Position numbers and translations under genes: made by a program. From NCBI GenBank assembly GCA_963573305.1, contig OY754332.1, positions 142,717,977 to 142,781,976 on the forward strand: DNA of 64,000 bases. The letters run 5' to 3'. The notes under the pieces are model-generated. The model was not told the origin of the DNA. It was given only the letters and a program-made list of their open reading frames with translations, and ran no database searches. This document shows positions 33,290-44,769 of the stretch, piece by piece (within the stretch, counting starts at the first letter, position 1; each line of letters starts with the position of its first letter). The DNA comes from Pyrrhosoma nymphula (Eukaryota; Arthropoda; Insecta; Odonata; Coenagrionidae).

Positions 33290-33480
33290 GACTTGTCCAA
33301 ACGGTTTCTTGATAAAGAGGTTGAAGTGGAGAGCTGCTGCAAATAAAGCTTCGGATTGATGACTCCTGATGATGAGTTGTGTTATCGAAACACGTTGTGA
33401 ATAAAATAAAGAATGGGGAATTCACATTTAAATATTTTATACTGAACAGTTCCACCGTTTCTACATAGGAATGAAATCGC
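33290..33480 (+). repeat. Penelope-type terminal segment
   Basis: Contains CTGATGA, T, a weak hairpin and GAAACACGTTGTG at 33366-33399, followed by AATAAAATAAAG. It is the same motif as at the two Penelope-like ends in this window, so it is probably a solo end of such an element. No coding part is seen. Confidence 0.4.
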
Positions 33481-33489
33481 ACATCATAG

Positions 33490-34400
33490 TTGTGCTCAAG
33501 GGAGAGTTTTCGTATGCATTCATTCGTAAGCAGAACACTATACTTTAAGGCATAGCACTGTACAAAGTTACTTTGTGGTTTCAACTACGCCATTTGAGAT
33601 GGAGGATGTCATGTAACCACCAATAGAAACATTTATAAACTTAAAGAATTGCCGGCGTTGTGCTGAAAATATAGAGTTGCAATTCTTTTATTGCCAACTG
33701 GGTTGAGCAATCAGACACATAACAATTTTTCGATTTTACCTCTATAGCATGGCATTGATGATACGTGCCTTACTTCTAAACTATAACAAAACGTATAGAA
33801 AAAGACATGCATAAGCATCATGTTCAGATCTACGTCTCTTCTCGGTGCTTTTTCTAAAAAATGTTTTAAGCGAAAAACATATATACTGAGAAGTCAATAA
33901 ATGCTGGGACGAATATTAACAGTTTCATCGAACATTAACAGTGTGTTACAAATTCAAGTTCTACATTTCCTGGAGTTAGTACATATGAAAATTAAATGGA
34001 ATTTGTAACAAAATTTCAGATCCATAAGCTTCACCATAAACAGCTACAGTACTTTATGCTCGATACGTATACCTGTCCTCCATTTCAAGTACAATCAACC
34101 ACAAAAATAAAACAAAATAGGCAATTTATTTAAAACAAATTATGTTTTTAAAGTCTCGCACGAAATCAAGTCGCAAAAACGCTTGAAAAAAACCTACTCC
34201 AGTACACAATTTCACGACTATTGAAGCTCTTCATATGTTTGAAAAGGTTTCAAGGAATAGAGCATATCAATAGGTTTGCGAAACTCATTAATAATTCCAT
34301 AAGTTTCATCTTCCTTGAGTAAGCGCATCAAAATCATTTAAAAGATGCACGCTGAGTGGAAAAATTAAAGTGTGAAAAGAACTCTTTTAGTTACGCATTT
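33490..34400. other. No gene recognised
   Basis: AT-rich sequence with no recognisable features. Confidence 0.3.
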
Positions 34401-34407
34401 ATACCGT

Positions 34408-34560
34408 GCAGAATTCGCACATAATTTTACGTCTTATCTCACAGAAATACTAATAACCAATATTGGCGAAATTAATACCGTGAAAATTGAAACCGAGCAG
34501 AATTCGCACATAATTGAACGCTCTTAGAAATACTAATAACCAAGATTGGCGAAATACTTC
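34408..34560 (+). repeat. Two-copy tandem duplication
   Basis: GCAGAATTCGCACATAATT and AGAAATACTAATAACCAA with ATTGGCGAAAT occur twice, about 87 bp apart (starting near 34410 and 34497). A diverged tandem repeat of unknown origin. Confidence 0.6.
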
Positions 34561-34937
34561 AGGCTTGACCTGCTTCCAGAAGAAGTTTAAATAAGGTTGA
34601 ATATTATTTTTGCAAGCTAGGTTGATTCTCCTATTTATATATTTAACATTCAGTAAGGCTGATTCTGGAGTAAAATTTCAAATTTTGTGAATGCCCTCAT
34701 ACTTTTTCATAATGTTTATATTTCGCTGCATGAAAAATCAATTTATATTTAAAGTAAATTATCGTTAGCTGCAAGATTATAGAGTTTTGCAAGAATTTTT
34801 ATTGATACATTCCATCAAAATTCTTTACATAACATGATAATTTAGCGTTACCATAAAGTGTTAATTTAAATCGATGAAAAAGAAGAATGAATTTCCTCCA
34901 ACTCAGAGATCCTTAGCATTTAAGTACTTTAAAATTA
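34561..34937. other. No gene recognised
   Basis: AT-rich, featureless. Confidence 0.3.
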
Positions 34938-35010
34938 AGCCCCACAGTGGCCAGGCTGGTAGAGCAACGCAATGCTCGCGGGTTTGAATCTCGCTTCGGC
35001 CGGGAATGCT
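34938..35010 (+). repeat. tRNA-like SINE head, third type
   Basis: GTGGCCAGGCTGGTAGAGC is a good A box and GCGGGTTTGAATCTCGC a near-consensus B box with correct spacing of about 35 nt. It lacks a complete acceptor stem, so a SINE or tRNA relic is more likely than a tRNA gene. Confidence 0.45.
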
Positions 35011-37570
35011 GAGTTGACTAAGTATTAAGATCTTAGGTTTAACTGTGCGAACTAACCTCATCAATAGGAGATCCTAAACACCTATAGTACTGCAAATAAG
35101 AGTTGATCTTCCAGCTTTGATTATCTAAAGCCATGAAACACCCCTCAAGGGACTTGAGGATGTCTCTCTTCACAAAAGAAAATGTCCTCGAATGGTCCGT
35201 GATTTTGCTTTCACGAGGAGGTGGAATATTAAGAGTAGCCAACAAAGCAGCATACTTGCATAAGCATACCTACAATGAATGAGGCAGACTTCATTGAATG
35301 AGGTCTGAGGGGAGTTTCCTCACTGATAGAATGAAGATGCCCGGCGAATTAATTCAGGAGCCTCCGACGGATGAGCCGTGCGGCACTCAATATGTGCCCC
35401 TGACATCTCTTTTCGGCGCCCACCGACCGGAAGCGGGCCGCTAAAACGGGCCGCACGCCCGGCCCAAATACATTATGTTAAAATGGATACTTCGACGGCA
35501 CTCTCCGCGAATCATTAGCCAACCCGTCCGTGACGTCGGCGATCCCCAGCGCAATACTACAGGAATGCAGAACGCCACGACGTTTTAGGACTACTGTGGA
35601 TGAGGCAGGCGGTGGGTGATGCAACTTATTGCATGACCGAAAGTTGATGACATGTTTGCTTTTTCTATGTCCCCTGCTGCAAAGCAGAATTGAAACTCGG
35701 ACATACAAAAGAACCATGGAATTAAAAACGAAATTCGTATAAAACGAATGAAGATGTTATGAGCACCTTAAGAGAAGACTGTGTTTGTTCCTTGACCAAA
35801 AAATTTGATGCATAACATTCCCAAGTTTTGCTCTTTTCAACAGGAAACATTCAAAAAAGCTGAAAAAGAAAGAAAAATGATTTTAGCGACCGTTAATCTA
35901 TACAAAAACAGTATTCCACCATTCATTTTAGAGTTAATATTACCATAGAGGAAAGAACGTCGGAGGCATATCATTTCGAATACAGATTAAACAGGTGGTA
36001 AATCTTAAGTTTAAAACGTGCAAAATAACCAATTATTCTTTTATCGCTCCAAATAAACACGCTTTTCTAAAAATTACTCATTTTTACATACTTTCCCTGG
36101 CAAAAAATTTATGTGCTTGACTCCAAGTAAATAAATAAACGTTAAATAATGCTGGGTAAGACTTTGGAAATACAAAATCACGATTATTTCAAAAAGTGTA
36201 CGGACAAGTAGGGCTATTCAGGTTTTTTTTGGTAACTGCTTCTTCATCACTGTGAGAATTCGTGAAATGAACAGTGTACCTAAATGGCAGTGTATGCTGT
36301 CAGTTTATGATGTGCTCGAATTAAGAAAGAAGAGGCACGCCGATCAAGTTACCAATTGCAACTGGTCGCAAGCTGATAGTGGTCACCACTGTCTCGACGA
36401 ATCTGCTTTTTGGCCCAGAGTCAAGACACAAGTTGATGAAGCCGGAAGTGGGCTTACTCGTAACTTATTTTGATAGCTACGTTTCCAAATTTGATTGAAT
36501 TTGGAAAAAATACGAATATATTTCTATCCTTAAATCTAATACCTTATCCCTGAAGTGTGGGTTGCTATAAATCGAAGAGCTTAAATCTTTCACGAAAAGA
36601 GTCGGAGTTGTATCAGCTGCGTCACATATCGCCAAATGTGATCGTCACAGCGAAGGGGAGGAAGAGAGCCAACTATGTGAGATGACTGAGGACAGTCTTA
36701 CAAGGGAACGAAGAAATAGTGTTTTATTAATTGACCTGAAGTGGCTCTTAAACGAGGAAGTCTTTTGAACGAGGAAGTCACAAAAAAAGGAAATTTCTTG
36801 TTACGGTCCAAAAGCCCCCAGATACGTTTCGGACTTAGGTAGAAAAGTGGCAAACAGTCTTGGACAAGAAGGGAGAAAGCAGCAAAAAAAGTATTTAATT
36901 TCAATACCGCGAAAATTAACGTGACTATTTACACCTTCCCATTAGTGTTTCAGTCCTACAATGAAGGTGAGCGCGGTGAAGTATTAGCAGACTAATATCC
37001 TCTATTCTTCCCCATCAAATCCCATTCTCTTACAATATTTATTCGGCACTAGTACTTAATTGCCTCTTGGCCTTCCAAGTGAGACTGCGGCCTCAGTTTA
37101 ATTTTAAATTGGAAGGGAAAAAGCCTAATATTTGGACGTTGAACAGCGTTTCCAATTTTATGGACTAAGTCTTTCAAAATTCTAAATCGTTAAAAAAGCC
37201 TCCGAACGTTTTAGAATTCGCAAAAAATGCGTCTTTATTACAGTAAGAAAGCGTTATTTGATTTTTTCGGTGATGATAAACGAGGATTTGTTGAAATTTT
37301 TCCTTAGGAAAAAGCTTTACTTGCCTACAGATTAGCGTCAACGTTTTCATGCATGTATTAACGTTCACTTCTCAAGTCAACGAGTTGTCACTGATGAAAA
37401 AATGCATACAAACATTTAACTGGACTATTTACTGACTTTGAGATTTAAAATATGACTATTCGCCATAAAAATCAAACCCAGTGGGACTTAGATATTTTCA
37501 GGCGTAAGTTTGCGAAAATAAATTGTGACTTAATAATAACTTTTTAAATTTCCACTACGGTTTAATTTAA
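35011..37570. other. Mostly unassigned; GC-rich patch 35330-35620
   Basis: The patch at 35330-35620 is CpG-rich and could be regulatory. The frame 35478-35717 (-) crosses it without recognisable motifs. The remainder, including frames at 36252-36473 (+) and 36698-36904 (-), shows nothing I can name. Confidence 0.3.
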
Positions 37571-37571
37571 A

Positions 37572-37633
37572 GACGACCGGTTTCATTGCATAGGTGACCT
37601 GAGGATGTCACCTATACGATGAAACTGGTCGTC
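37572..37633. repeat. 27-bp palindrome carrying the structured motif
   Basis: GACGACCGGTTTCATTGCAT plus AGGTGAC pairs with GTCACCTATACGATGAAACT plus GGTCGTC, two mismatches, loop of 8. The right half reads CTGAGGA...GAAACTGGTCGTC. This links the CTGANGA motif to the CGACCGGTTTC sequence also seen at both ends of the Penelope-like copy at 41240. Confidence 0.7.
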
Positions 37634-37639
37634 TTGAAA

Positions 37640-39240
37640 TAAAACTATATTGAAAATTACAAATTATAATTGTTTCAGTCCCAGTGGGACTGCTTAGACA
37701 ACATATTTTATTTAACTGAGTTCCTAGGTGCTCCATAATTGAATGCAGCATGCTTATGGGAAGCTATTAAAATTATCTATGTACTCTTATTTACTCGTCC
37801 ATTCATTCGCCATTTTCGGATATCTTGGCAGAAGCACGTTCGGTTTACATTAAGAACATACTTCTTAAAAAAATTCTAACAATGATACATGCTTTATCTT
37901 TATCGATAACCCTCCATTGACAAGCTGATGTTCTCAGGGTAAGAGACGTTGATTGATGGAATCCAGTTAATGGCAATTCAGACACTTCGCACTAACTTAT
38001 TTAGGGCGGAACTAACGGAGCCTTTGCTAAATATTCAAGTTTTTCATTGAACAAGCTATACGGTAGATAACCGTGAATACTTTCAAATTTTTTATTTCAA
38101 AAATTTAGCTTCACTACATTCATGTATCCGCTTTAAAAGTTTAATGGGCCATTGACCTGGATGAAATGAGTAAGTAAAGAGAAATACGCAATGGAAAGAG
38201 GTTAATAGTTTCACTACCATGTATCCTTTGCAACAAGCAACCCGCAAATGCACTTCTGTCAAACCGATTGCATACCTTGAGTGGAAATTACCAATTACAT
38301 TCACATTTGTATAGGCCACCATTTTGTTTCAAATCAATGAACTTCGATAAAGAGCGCAGAATGTTTTAGAGAAACAGCATTTTGATCATCCTCAATTTAC
38401 ATTGAAATATGCGCAGCCATTTCTTTGAGGTGCCAGAGCAAACTTACAGACAGACTCACAATTTCATTTTTTTTAAAGAGGCTGGAACATACATGTATAT
38501 GTACACCATCTAAATATACTCAGTAAATTCATAAATAAAACAAATAATGACGATAAACAATAATGAAAAGGCGGAATTAGAAAGTTGAATAAAGGTAGAT
38601 ATGTTGAGCATTTATGAAAGGCAACCCACCCCGGCGAGCATGAGACTTCAAGTTTGAAGTGAATAAAAAAACGATTACATGAATGAGAGATTAGCCAAGA
38701 AGCCTCAATAGCAGTTATTTTCCTGATTTGGTTTAAATTTAATTAGTCTGGGTCGATGACCTAACGTGGTCTATGGCGATAATACTCCGAGACGCAGGGG
38801 AGTTCCATACATGATCAACACAAAGGTGGGTTTTCTAAGTAATAGGGGGTGCGGTTCCTATCCTATGTGTTAATTCACTGTTTTCAGCCGGCACCGGATG
38901 GTGATTCTGTAAATTTCTAATAGATGCCATTATCTTGTCTAGCAAAACTATGGGTGGTGTCCAACAGAGGTAAACCTTCAAATGGAGAAAACGAAACGCC
39001 CAATAAAGGAAAGAAACTCTCACGCTCTCGCTAGTGTACTCGAATATGATCTTTTTGATTGCACAAAAGAAAATTTGCGGATCCACAGACTGGAATTCGT
39101 CTTGGTGGCGAAATAGGTCATAACAAACCCAGAGAAATGACGAAATTGCTCATCATAAGTGAGTTTAGATGAAAGAGAGAGTATTTAGGCGAAGGATGTA
39201 ACCACAAATGACGGTTAAGGCGCCATTAAAAAGCCTTCAG
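37640..39240. other. No gene recognised
   Basis: AT-rich. Frames at 38092-38322 (-) and 38835-39086 (-) have no recognisable domain. Confidence 0.3.
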
Positions 39241-39274
39241 AAAATACTTCAAAACAAAAGGTTTACTAAGAATA

Positions 39275-39660
39275 ATGCAATTAATATGTTTTAGCATTAT
39301 GGACAAATCTGATAGCTTCCTCCCGGATGAGCAAATCGACTTCCGCGAAGGGCACTCCGCGGTCCAGCAATTGGTAAGGATGACTAACTTCATCACCAAC
39401 GCCTTCAGCAGGAGAGAAGCTGTTGCCGGCGTATTCTTCGACATCTCCGAGGCATATGTTCGCATCTGGCATCAAGCGCTCCAGTCGAAATGGTACTACT
39501 CCAGTTCCTGTCGTGGGCCACCTGGCTCATCTGATCCTATCTACAGGGTAGGACCTTCACAGTGCACTGAATCGGAACGGGCTCTGGCACTCGACATATC
39601 AACGCTGGAGTGCCGCAGGGGTCTGTCCTAGGACCAGTTTTTTTAGCATCTTCACCCATT
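39275..39660 (+). mobile_element. Jockey-like reverse transcriptase fragment
   Basis: The 118-codon frame reads DSFLPDEQIDFREGHSAVQQ, TNFITNAFSRREAVAGVFFD and SEAYVRIWHQAL. This is the fingers/palm entry of a Jockey-clade reverse transcriptase, including the motif around FFDISEAY that carries the first catalytic aspartate. After a frameshift near 39540 another frame gives GTRHINAGVPQGSVLGPVF, the classic PQG motif. The FADD region is absent. Truncated at both ends and inactive. Confidence 0.82.
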
Positions 39661-39701
39661 AATATCCCTAGGGAGCATGGGGGAAACATAGTCCATGGTC
39701 C

Positions 39702-40005
39702 AAGAAAGGGTGGAATGGGCTATACAAATATGTACGCAAAAGGCGAAAAAGGCAATGATATTCGAGTGCAATAGCATGAGGAGTTTTAGGAATGTATGTC
39801 AGAAAATAGTAACTCAAAAGCTCAAGGATTCCATTACATTCAGCTACATAGACATTTACAAATCCTAAAAAGCTGAAAACTCAGGGCAAAGGAAATATTT
39901 TTGGGAGGGATTCCTTTCAAAAGAAAGGGTGGAATGGGCTTTATGAATATGCACGCAAAGGGTGAAATAGGCAATGATATTCGAGTAAAACAGCATTACG
40001 AGTCA
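39702..40005 (+). repeat. Direct repeat pair, ~80 bp, 217 bp apart
   Basis: AAGAAAGGGTGGAATGGGCT and AGGCAATGATATTCGAGT occur at 39702-39783 and again at 39921-40003 with few changes. In one frame both encode KGGMG(Y/F)...NDIRV. A tandem unit of about 218 bp with a diverged middle would explain it. Origin unknown; it lies between two LINE fragments. Confidence 0.6.
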
Positions 40006-40214
40006 CTCAAAAGGACAAGCATTCAACGAGGTGTTATCAGGGTGTATGGAATAAAATCTGACGGTAATAATTCAATTATCTCAGATGAGGCGGGACAATA
40101 AATACTTGAAATAAGGGATATGAATCTTAGAAAAGGTTTGAATAAAATTAATAGTCATGCATCCAGTGGCCAATTGGGATACAAGGGCAATTAATAAAGT
40201 GTTTGGGAAAGGGG

Positions 40215-40665
40215 GTAGTGGATATTTTGGGGATATTATTCGCCGTCACGCTAAAAAATCGAGAAGTTCCTGAGAAATGGAAAAAAGCTATCATTATTTC
40301 TGGGTCTGTAGGTCTGGGACCCACAGCTTTCTGGGCATATTAAGATTATTGAAAATGTAGTGGTAAGATTTATGATAGAAAACCTCAATATGGGCAAGTG
40401 TAAATGCTATGGTCGCGAAATTACGATGTAACTCTCTAAAAGAGGAGAGGGATATCGCAATTCTGAAGGCCAAATGTAACGCAAATGTCGGAGAAAGTGC
40501 CTGAGTGGATATTTCAGGGATCAGCCGGGTCACCTCTCAAGGAAGGCCCATGCGCATAAAGTTGAGCCTCCCAAGCAGAGAATAAACATGGGGAAGTTCT
40601 ACTTTTTAATAGAGGTTCAAGCCTGGAATGGACTGGCCGGAATTATTTTTTTAAAACTTTCCCTA
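40215..40665 (+). mobile_element. Non-LTR retrotransposon fragments
   Basis: LKNREVPEKWKKAIII near 40248-40295 is the block that opens many non-LTR reverse transcriptase domains. Further on, SRKAHAHKVEPPKQRINMGK and FYFLIEVQAWNGLAG at about 40540-40640 resemble the extreme C-terminus of CR1/Jockey-type proteins (VVDAWNSLP). The middle of the polymerase is absent, so these are pieces of one internally deleted copy or of two insertions. Confidence 0.5.
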
Positions 40666-40669
40666 TAAT

Positions 40670-41239
40670 TAAGGTGGTTCATAAAAAAACAAATAATTTT
40701 GGCAGTGCGCTGCGTTATCTACTAACGGTCATATCAAATGTTACTTACTTATTTTTACTGTAAATAATGTTTTATTGTACTCTATTTTACTAATGTAAGT
40801 TGCCACTTGACCACATGGTCAACTTGTTATCACTCTGAATACTAATAATTAGTTTAAGTATTCGCTGAAATAACTCACCAAAGTCTAGAATAATCCGAAG
40901 ACACTCGCCGGAGATAAAACCAGAGGCCAAAATCTGGGATGTATAGCCTGAAAAGGTATTAGTATTATTAATCATATGAGATCCATCGATTATTATACAT
41001 CACAAATTATCAATGCATTCACGATTTCAGGTACACCCGAATACATGCGTCAAATTATACCAAAAATCAGTCACACAGATAGCAGAAGACCCTTAAATGA
41101 TACTGCGATAAACTGCAGCATTTGTTTGAATGTATATTTTTATCAATTAAAAGTGATTCCATCGCAAGCCAAAAAGCGAACGGATGGCGGTTCAAAACTG
41201 AGCTATTGTAAACGCATAAACATATGACAAAGATTTAAG
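40670..41239. other. No gene recognised
   Basis: AT-rich. The frame 40976-41227 (+) shows no family signature. Confidence 0.3.
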
Positions 41240-41925
41240 TTTGTGGAATCTTTCCACTGCTATAAAAAGAACACAACTTTATGTTTTCCACTGACTTATT
41301 TAACTAAAAACGACCGATTTCGGCTGCTACACCATCATCAGGTACAATTTAGGCAGAGAATGGAAGTGCGTTGCGCAGGTGTTTATAAGTAAAAAAAAGG
41401 ATTTGCGGTAGGGTAGGAGGAAAGCAGAGGAGGGGGAGGAGTTCAAAGTGTGCTATTTGTTTGACTCATGTCAGCTGGTCAAGTGGTGGAGGTCGGGGAG
41501 GGGGTAATGGTACTGGAGTGAGGTGGACTATTGTGAGATGGGTGTGGGATTGATAATAGGGGGGACAGAGGTATGGACAGGTTATTTCATAAAGGAATGA
41601 CGGGTCTTCAGCATGAAGCCCGATTTTCCTCTGTTCAAATGTGTCCATTTTCCGTCCTTTTTGAACTAGATGCAGTATTTCCGGTAGGAAGGTACTTCTG
41701 TGATCTTCCTCCATGATGTGTTCGACGAAGTAGGAAGTGACCTCTCCACTGTGAAGACAGTTTTTCATGTGCTTTGTATCTAATTGAGTAACTTCGGCCA
41801 GTTTGACCAATCTAGAAACATTTTTATTCCAAGGTAAAAACAACGCTTTGTCCCCGATGATGGCGTAACAGCCAAAACCGGTCGTATGCAGTACAATAAA
41901 AAAGTTGTGGAAAACACAAATTTGT
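41240..41925 (-). mobile_element. Penelope-like element, GIY-YIG C-terminal fragment between inverted ends
   Basis: The minus-strand frame 41466-41843 contains GEVTSYFVEHIMEEDH and LPEILHLVQKGRKMDTFE, resembling the GIY-YIG endonuclease region of Penelope-like retroelements (the ...FAxHLxExxH...xILHxxxKGRxLxxLE pattern). The flanks are inverted copies: ACGACCGATTTCGGCTGCTA with CACCATCATCAGG on the left (41310-41342) and GATGATGGCGTAACAGCCAA with AACCGGTCGT on the right (41856-41885), both followed outward by GTGGAAAACA-type sequence. The reverse transcriptase is missing. Same layout as the copy at 4899. Confidence 0.55.
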
Positions 41926-41929
41926 TTTC

Positions 41930-42835
41930 TATTTTAAAAATAATTGTAAACACACATCAAAATAAATGCGGTGTATTCTTTGCGTCTTCCTTTAGAAGAG
42001 AAATTAATAGCTTTACGAAGCATTCGCATAAAAATATCTACCTCTTTCATTTACATGATCGAAATACAACTACGTTTTCCTTTCCCCACGCCAGGTGCAA
42101 TAACCAAATTCACCAAAAGTAACCATAAGTGTAAAACATTCGACCATTAATTATGACTATTGCAATGAGACGTAATTGTACGCTTTTGTAGAAATTTCTA
42201 TTTATGCGAGTTATTTTCAATTTTAGTACGGGTAAAGTTAAAAAAAATCAAGGTTGTATTGTAGATTTGAAATCTAAGAACTACGTGGACTCATATTTTG
42301 GAAACGCCCTATAATTTCAGTATATGCCTAAGGATTCTGATACAGAGGATCGTTATTTGCTGCCATATTTTTCACTTCTATAATGCTGCTCCAAACAGTT
42401 TGGGTGAATTCATTATAAATAAATAAATAAATTTTTTGTGAATTTAATGCTTGATTTTAAGCCTCTATCCGGACTAAAGCAGAGATTATGTTTATCACAC
42501 GAAGATTAGTATAGGATTTTCAGGTTGACTAACGTAGTTTAAAATCGTCATTAACACAAGTGATACGCTTCTGGAATACCGGGAGGCCATTTTCCAGGAA
42601 CGTACACACAACGTATTATCCCCAATTTCCTGAATCCAGTCGTTTATTCTTCGATTGAGAGATCGAAAATTTGGAAATAAATGCAACTAGTTTGCCCTTG
42701 TCCCAAAACATAAGAAGAATTAGTATCTTAATTGTTTACCATTCCATTCCCAGGAATGGAATTGGAACATGCCAGTAGTTGATTAGTCAATGCCATCAAA
42801 TATAAAAGAAGAGGAAAAAATCTCCAAACCATTAA
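41930..42835. other. No gene recognised
   Basis: AT-rich. ATTCCATTCCCAGGAATGGA near 42743 is a small perfect palindrome. No coding evidence. Confidence 0.3.
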
Positions 42836-42839
42836 TATC

Positions 42840-43630
42840 AAAGAAAGGACTAAGACAGAGGTGCTAAATTTCCCCTGCCTTGTTCAATATGCATGGAAAA
42901 GGAGCCATAAAGAAGTGGAAAAATATAGATGCATGGGGCTAAATATAAAACCATCATTCTCACATAGCGCTATTTGCAGACGATCATCTAGTAACAGCAG
43001 AAGAAGATCACGATGAGTCGCGTATGGTAAGACAAGTGATTTAGGAGTATTCAAAGTTGGGACCAGAGCTAAATACTGAATAAACAAAATCTATTGTTAT
43101 AGGTGATACTGGTCAATCAAGTATTCATGCAGAAATTAAATCAATATAACTAGCTAGGAGTATTAATTGATATGAATCGGACATATTAGTAGGATATTAA
43201 AAAAAAAATAACAATGAGAAAAAGAGTTACAAGAGGACTACACTCCACACTATGGAATAAGAAAGCATAAAAAAGAAAACGAAAGCAGTTCATAATATTA
43301 AGCGAAAACCAGGGTTATAAATAAAGCAGCTGAATGAAAATTAGAATCAGTAAAATATAATGCTGGAGAAGAAGCTGTTGCAAAACTATAAGGCTATCGC
43401 TGGTATGGACACTTGCATAGGAGAGAGGAGGAGTGGTTACCACTGAGAATATGGAGATGGAGAGGGCAGGAAGAGCGACGAAAGAATGGGACGATGTCAC
43501 CGACGAGGTCACGCAGGAAAGAAGAGGCTGGATGGAGGAGATCGGCACAGTCGGAGGAAATGGAAATAGGAAATGGAAAACACGGCCGCAAAGGCTGTAA
43601 ATATGTTGTAAAATTCTCGCTAATATAGGT
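42840..43630 (+). mobile_element. RTE-like reverse transcriptase, decayed
   Basis: GLRQRC followed by ISPALFNMHGKGAIKKWKN, then IALFADDHLVTAEEDHDESR around 42960-43015 (the FADD catalytic box), LNTE*TKSIVIGDTGQ, and a final open frame with WYGHLHRREEEWLPLRIWRW and CKYVVKFSLI (stop near 43626). Several stops and shifts show it is dead. It spans about 790 bp and is the most nearly collinear polymerase copy here after the one at 3946, but from a different subfamily. Confidence 0.8.
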
Positions 43631-43799
43631 AAATGATATATTTCCAGGAAATATTTGAACCTTGAAGTCGCACCTTGGAGCCTGCGTAGTCTTCACTGCC
43701 AAAATATAAGGAATCCATCCCATTCCAGGTTTATTACGCATTTCAGTGTTTTAATGCGGAGTCGTATTTTTGGAACTCAAATACGGAGAGATAAGCGAC

Positions 43800-43900
43800 T
43801 TCGAGATACGTCAGCAGGTGGGTGGTGGCGGTGGCGGTGAGGGGGCGGGGGGGGAGTGGGAAACGGTTATAGAAGAGAGAGAGAGAGAGAGAGAGGGGAG
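43800..43900 (+). repeat. Low-complexity G-rich tract and GA microsatellite
   Basis: GGTGGCGGTGGCGGTGAGGG is followed within 30 bp by about twelve GA units (43871-43895). Confidence 0.85.
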
Positions 43901-43989
43901 CGAAATGGGTTTAAAAAAGCAGGCTCCGCACGACTGCGAGAGTCAAAGCAAATGAAAATAATTGCACATTTTTGCTTTCGTAGTTCAAA

Positions 43990-44690
43990 ATATGGCATAC
44001 CTTAGCTACTGGTGGGCAAAGAATTATATTGTATTATTGACGGGTTAGTTAGTATTTGTGAAAACAGACTACAGTTATTAATTATTGTATTTATTAAAAC
44101 AATTAGTTGAAAGCGCGGTTTTTGGAAAAATATAATTTGTAAAAGAAAATCGATTGAAAAAATGGGAAACTTAATTCTTTCGGGTACATCTGATTAAATA
44201 AACTATAACTCTCTACCTTGAGTGAAAGTAGTTTTAAAAAGCAAAAAAAATATACCACTGCACGACACCCAATGCTTAGCATTCCTAATCAGCTAAAACT
44301 AAGCAAAATGAATTTTAAATGCGTTAAGGACCAACATCTGGTGGTCAAGGAAATATGCTAATGTTGAATACAGAGAATAGTGTGAATTCTTGCAGCTGAA
44401 AACGCGATTTTCAGACAAATACGAATTGGAAAAGATAATTAATTGAAAGAATTATAAATTTCATTCTTTCAGCCATTTGATAAAAAAGACCTACCTTCTA
44501 TCTTGAGCGAAAGTAATTTTAAAAAGAAAAAATGAAACCACTGCACAAAAGCCAGTAGATCACCAAAGGGCCGGCCCTTTTTGGGACCTTTAAGGGCCCT
44601 GAGATCTTTTTTAAATAGCTTAAAACTTTCCCCCTGTCTTAAACTATTATTCTGCAAAATTTATGCACGAACGGAGTAAAACTGTACATT
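43990..44690 (+). repeat. Diverged tandem duplication, ~290-330 bp unit
   Basis: Corresponding points recur: CTACTGGTGGGCAAAG (44006) and CATCTGGTGGTCAAGG (44335); GAAAGCGCGGTTTTTGG (44109) and GAAAACGCGATTTTCAG (44398); TTGAGTGAAAGTAGTTTTAA (44217) and TTGAGCGAAAGTAATTTTAA (44503), each followed by a CCACTGCACRA string. Two copies with different spacing imply a tandem repeat with indels. No protein. Confidence 0.65.
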
Positions 44691-44699
44691 TTTATAAAA

Positions 44700-44762
44700 G
44701 GCAGACAGACAGACAGACAAACAAACATTCTTTTTTTATGTATATATATATATGTGTGTGCA
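44700..44762 (+). repeat. CAGA/CAAA and TA/TG microsatellites
   Basis: Four CAGA units and then CAAACAAAC, followed shortly by a TA run and GTGTGTG. Confidence 0.9.
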
Positions 44763-44769
44763 GATTGGG

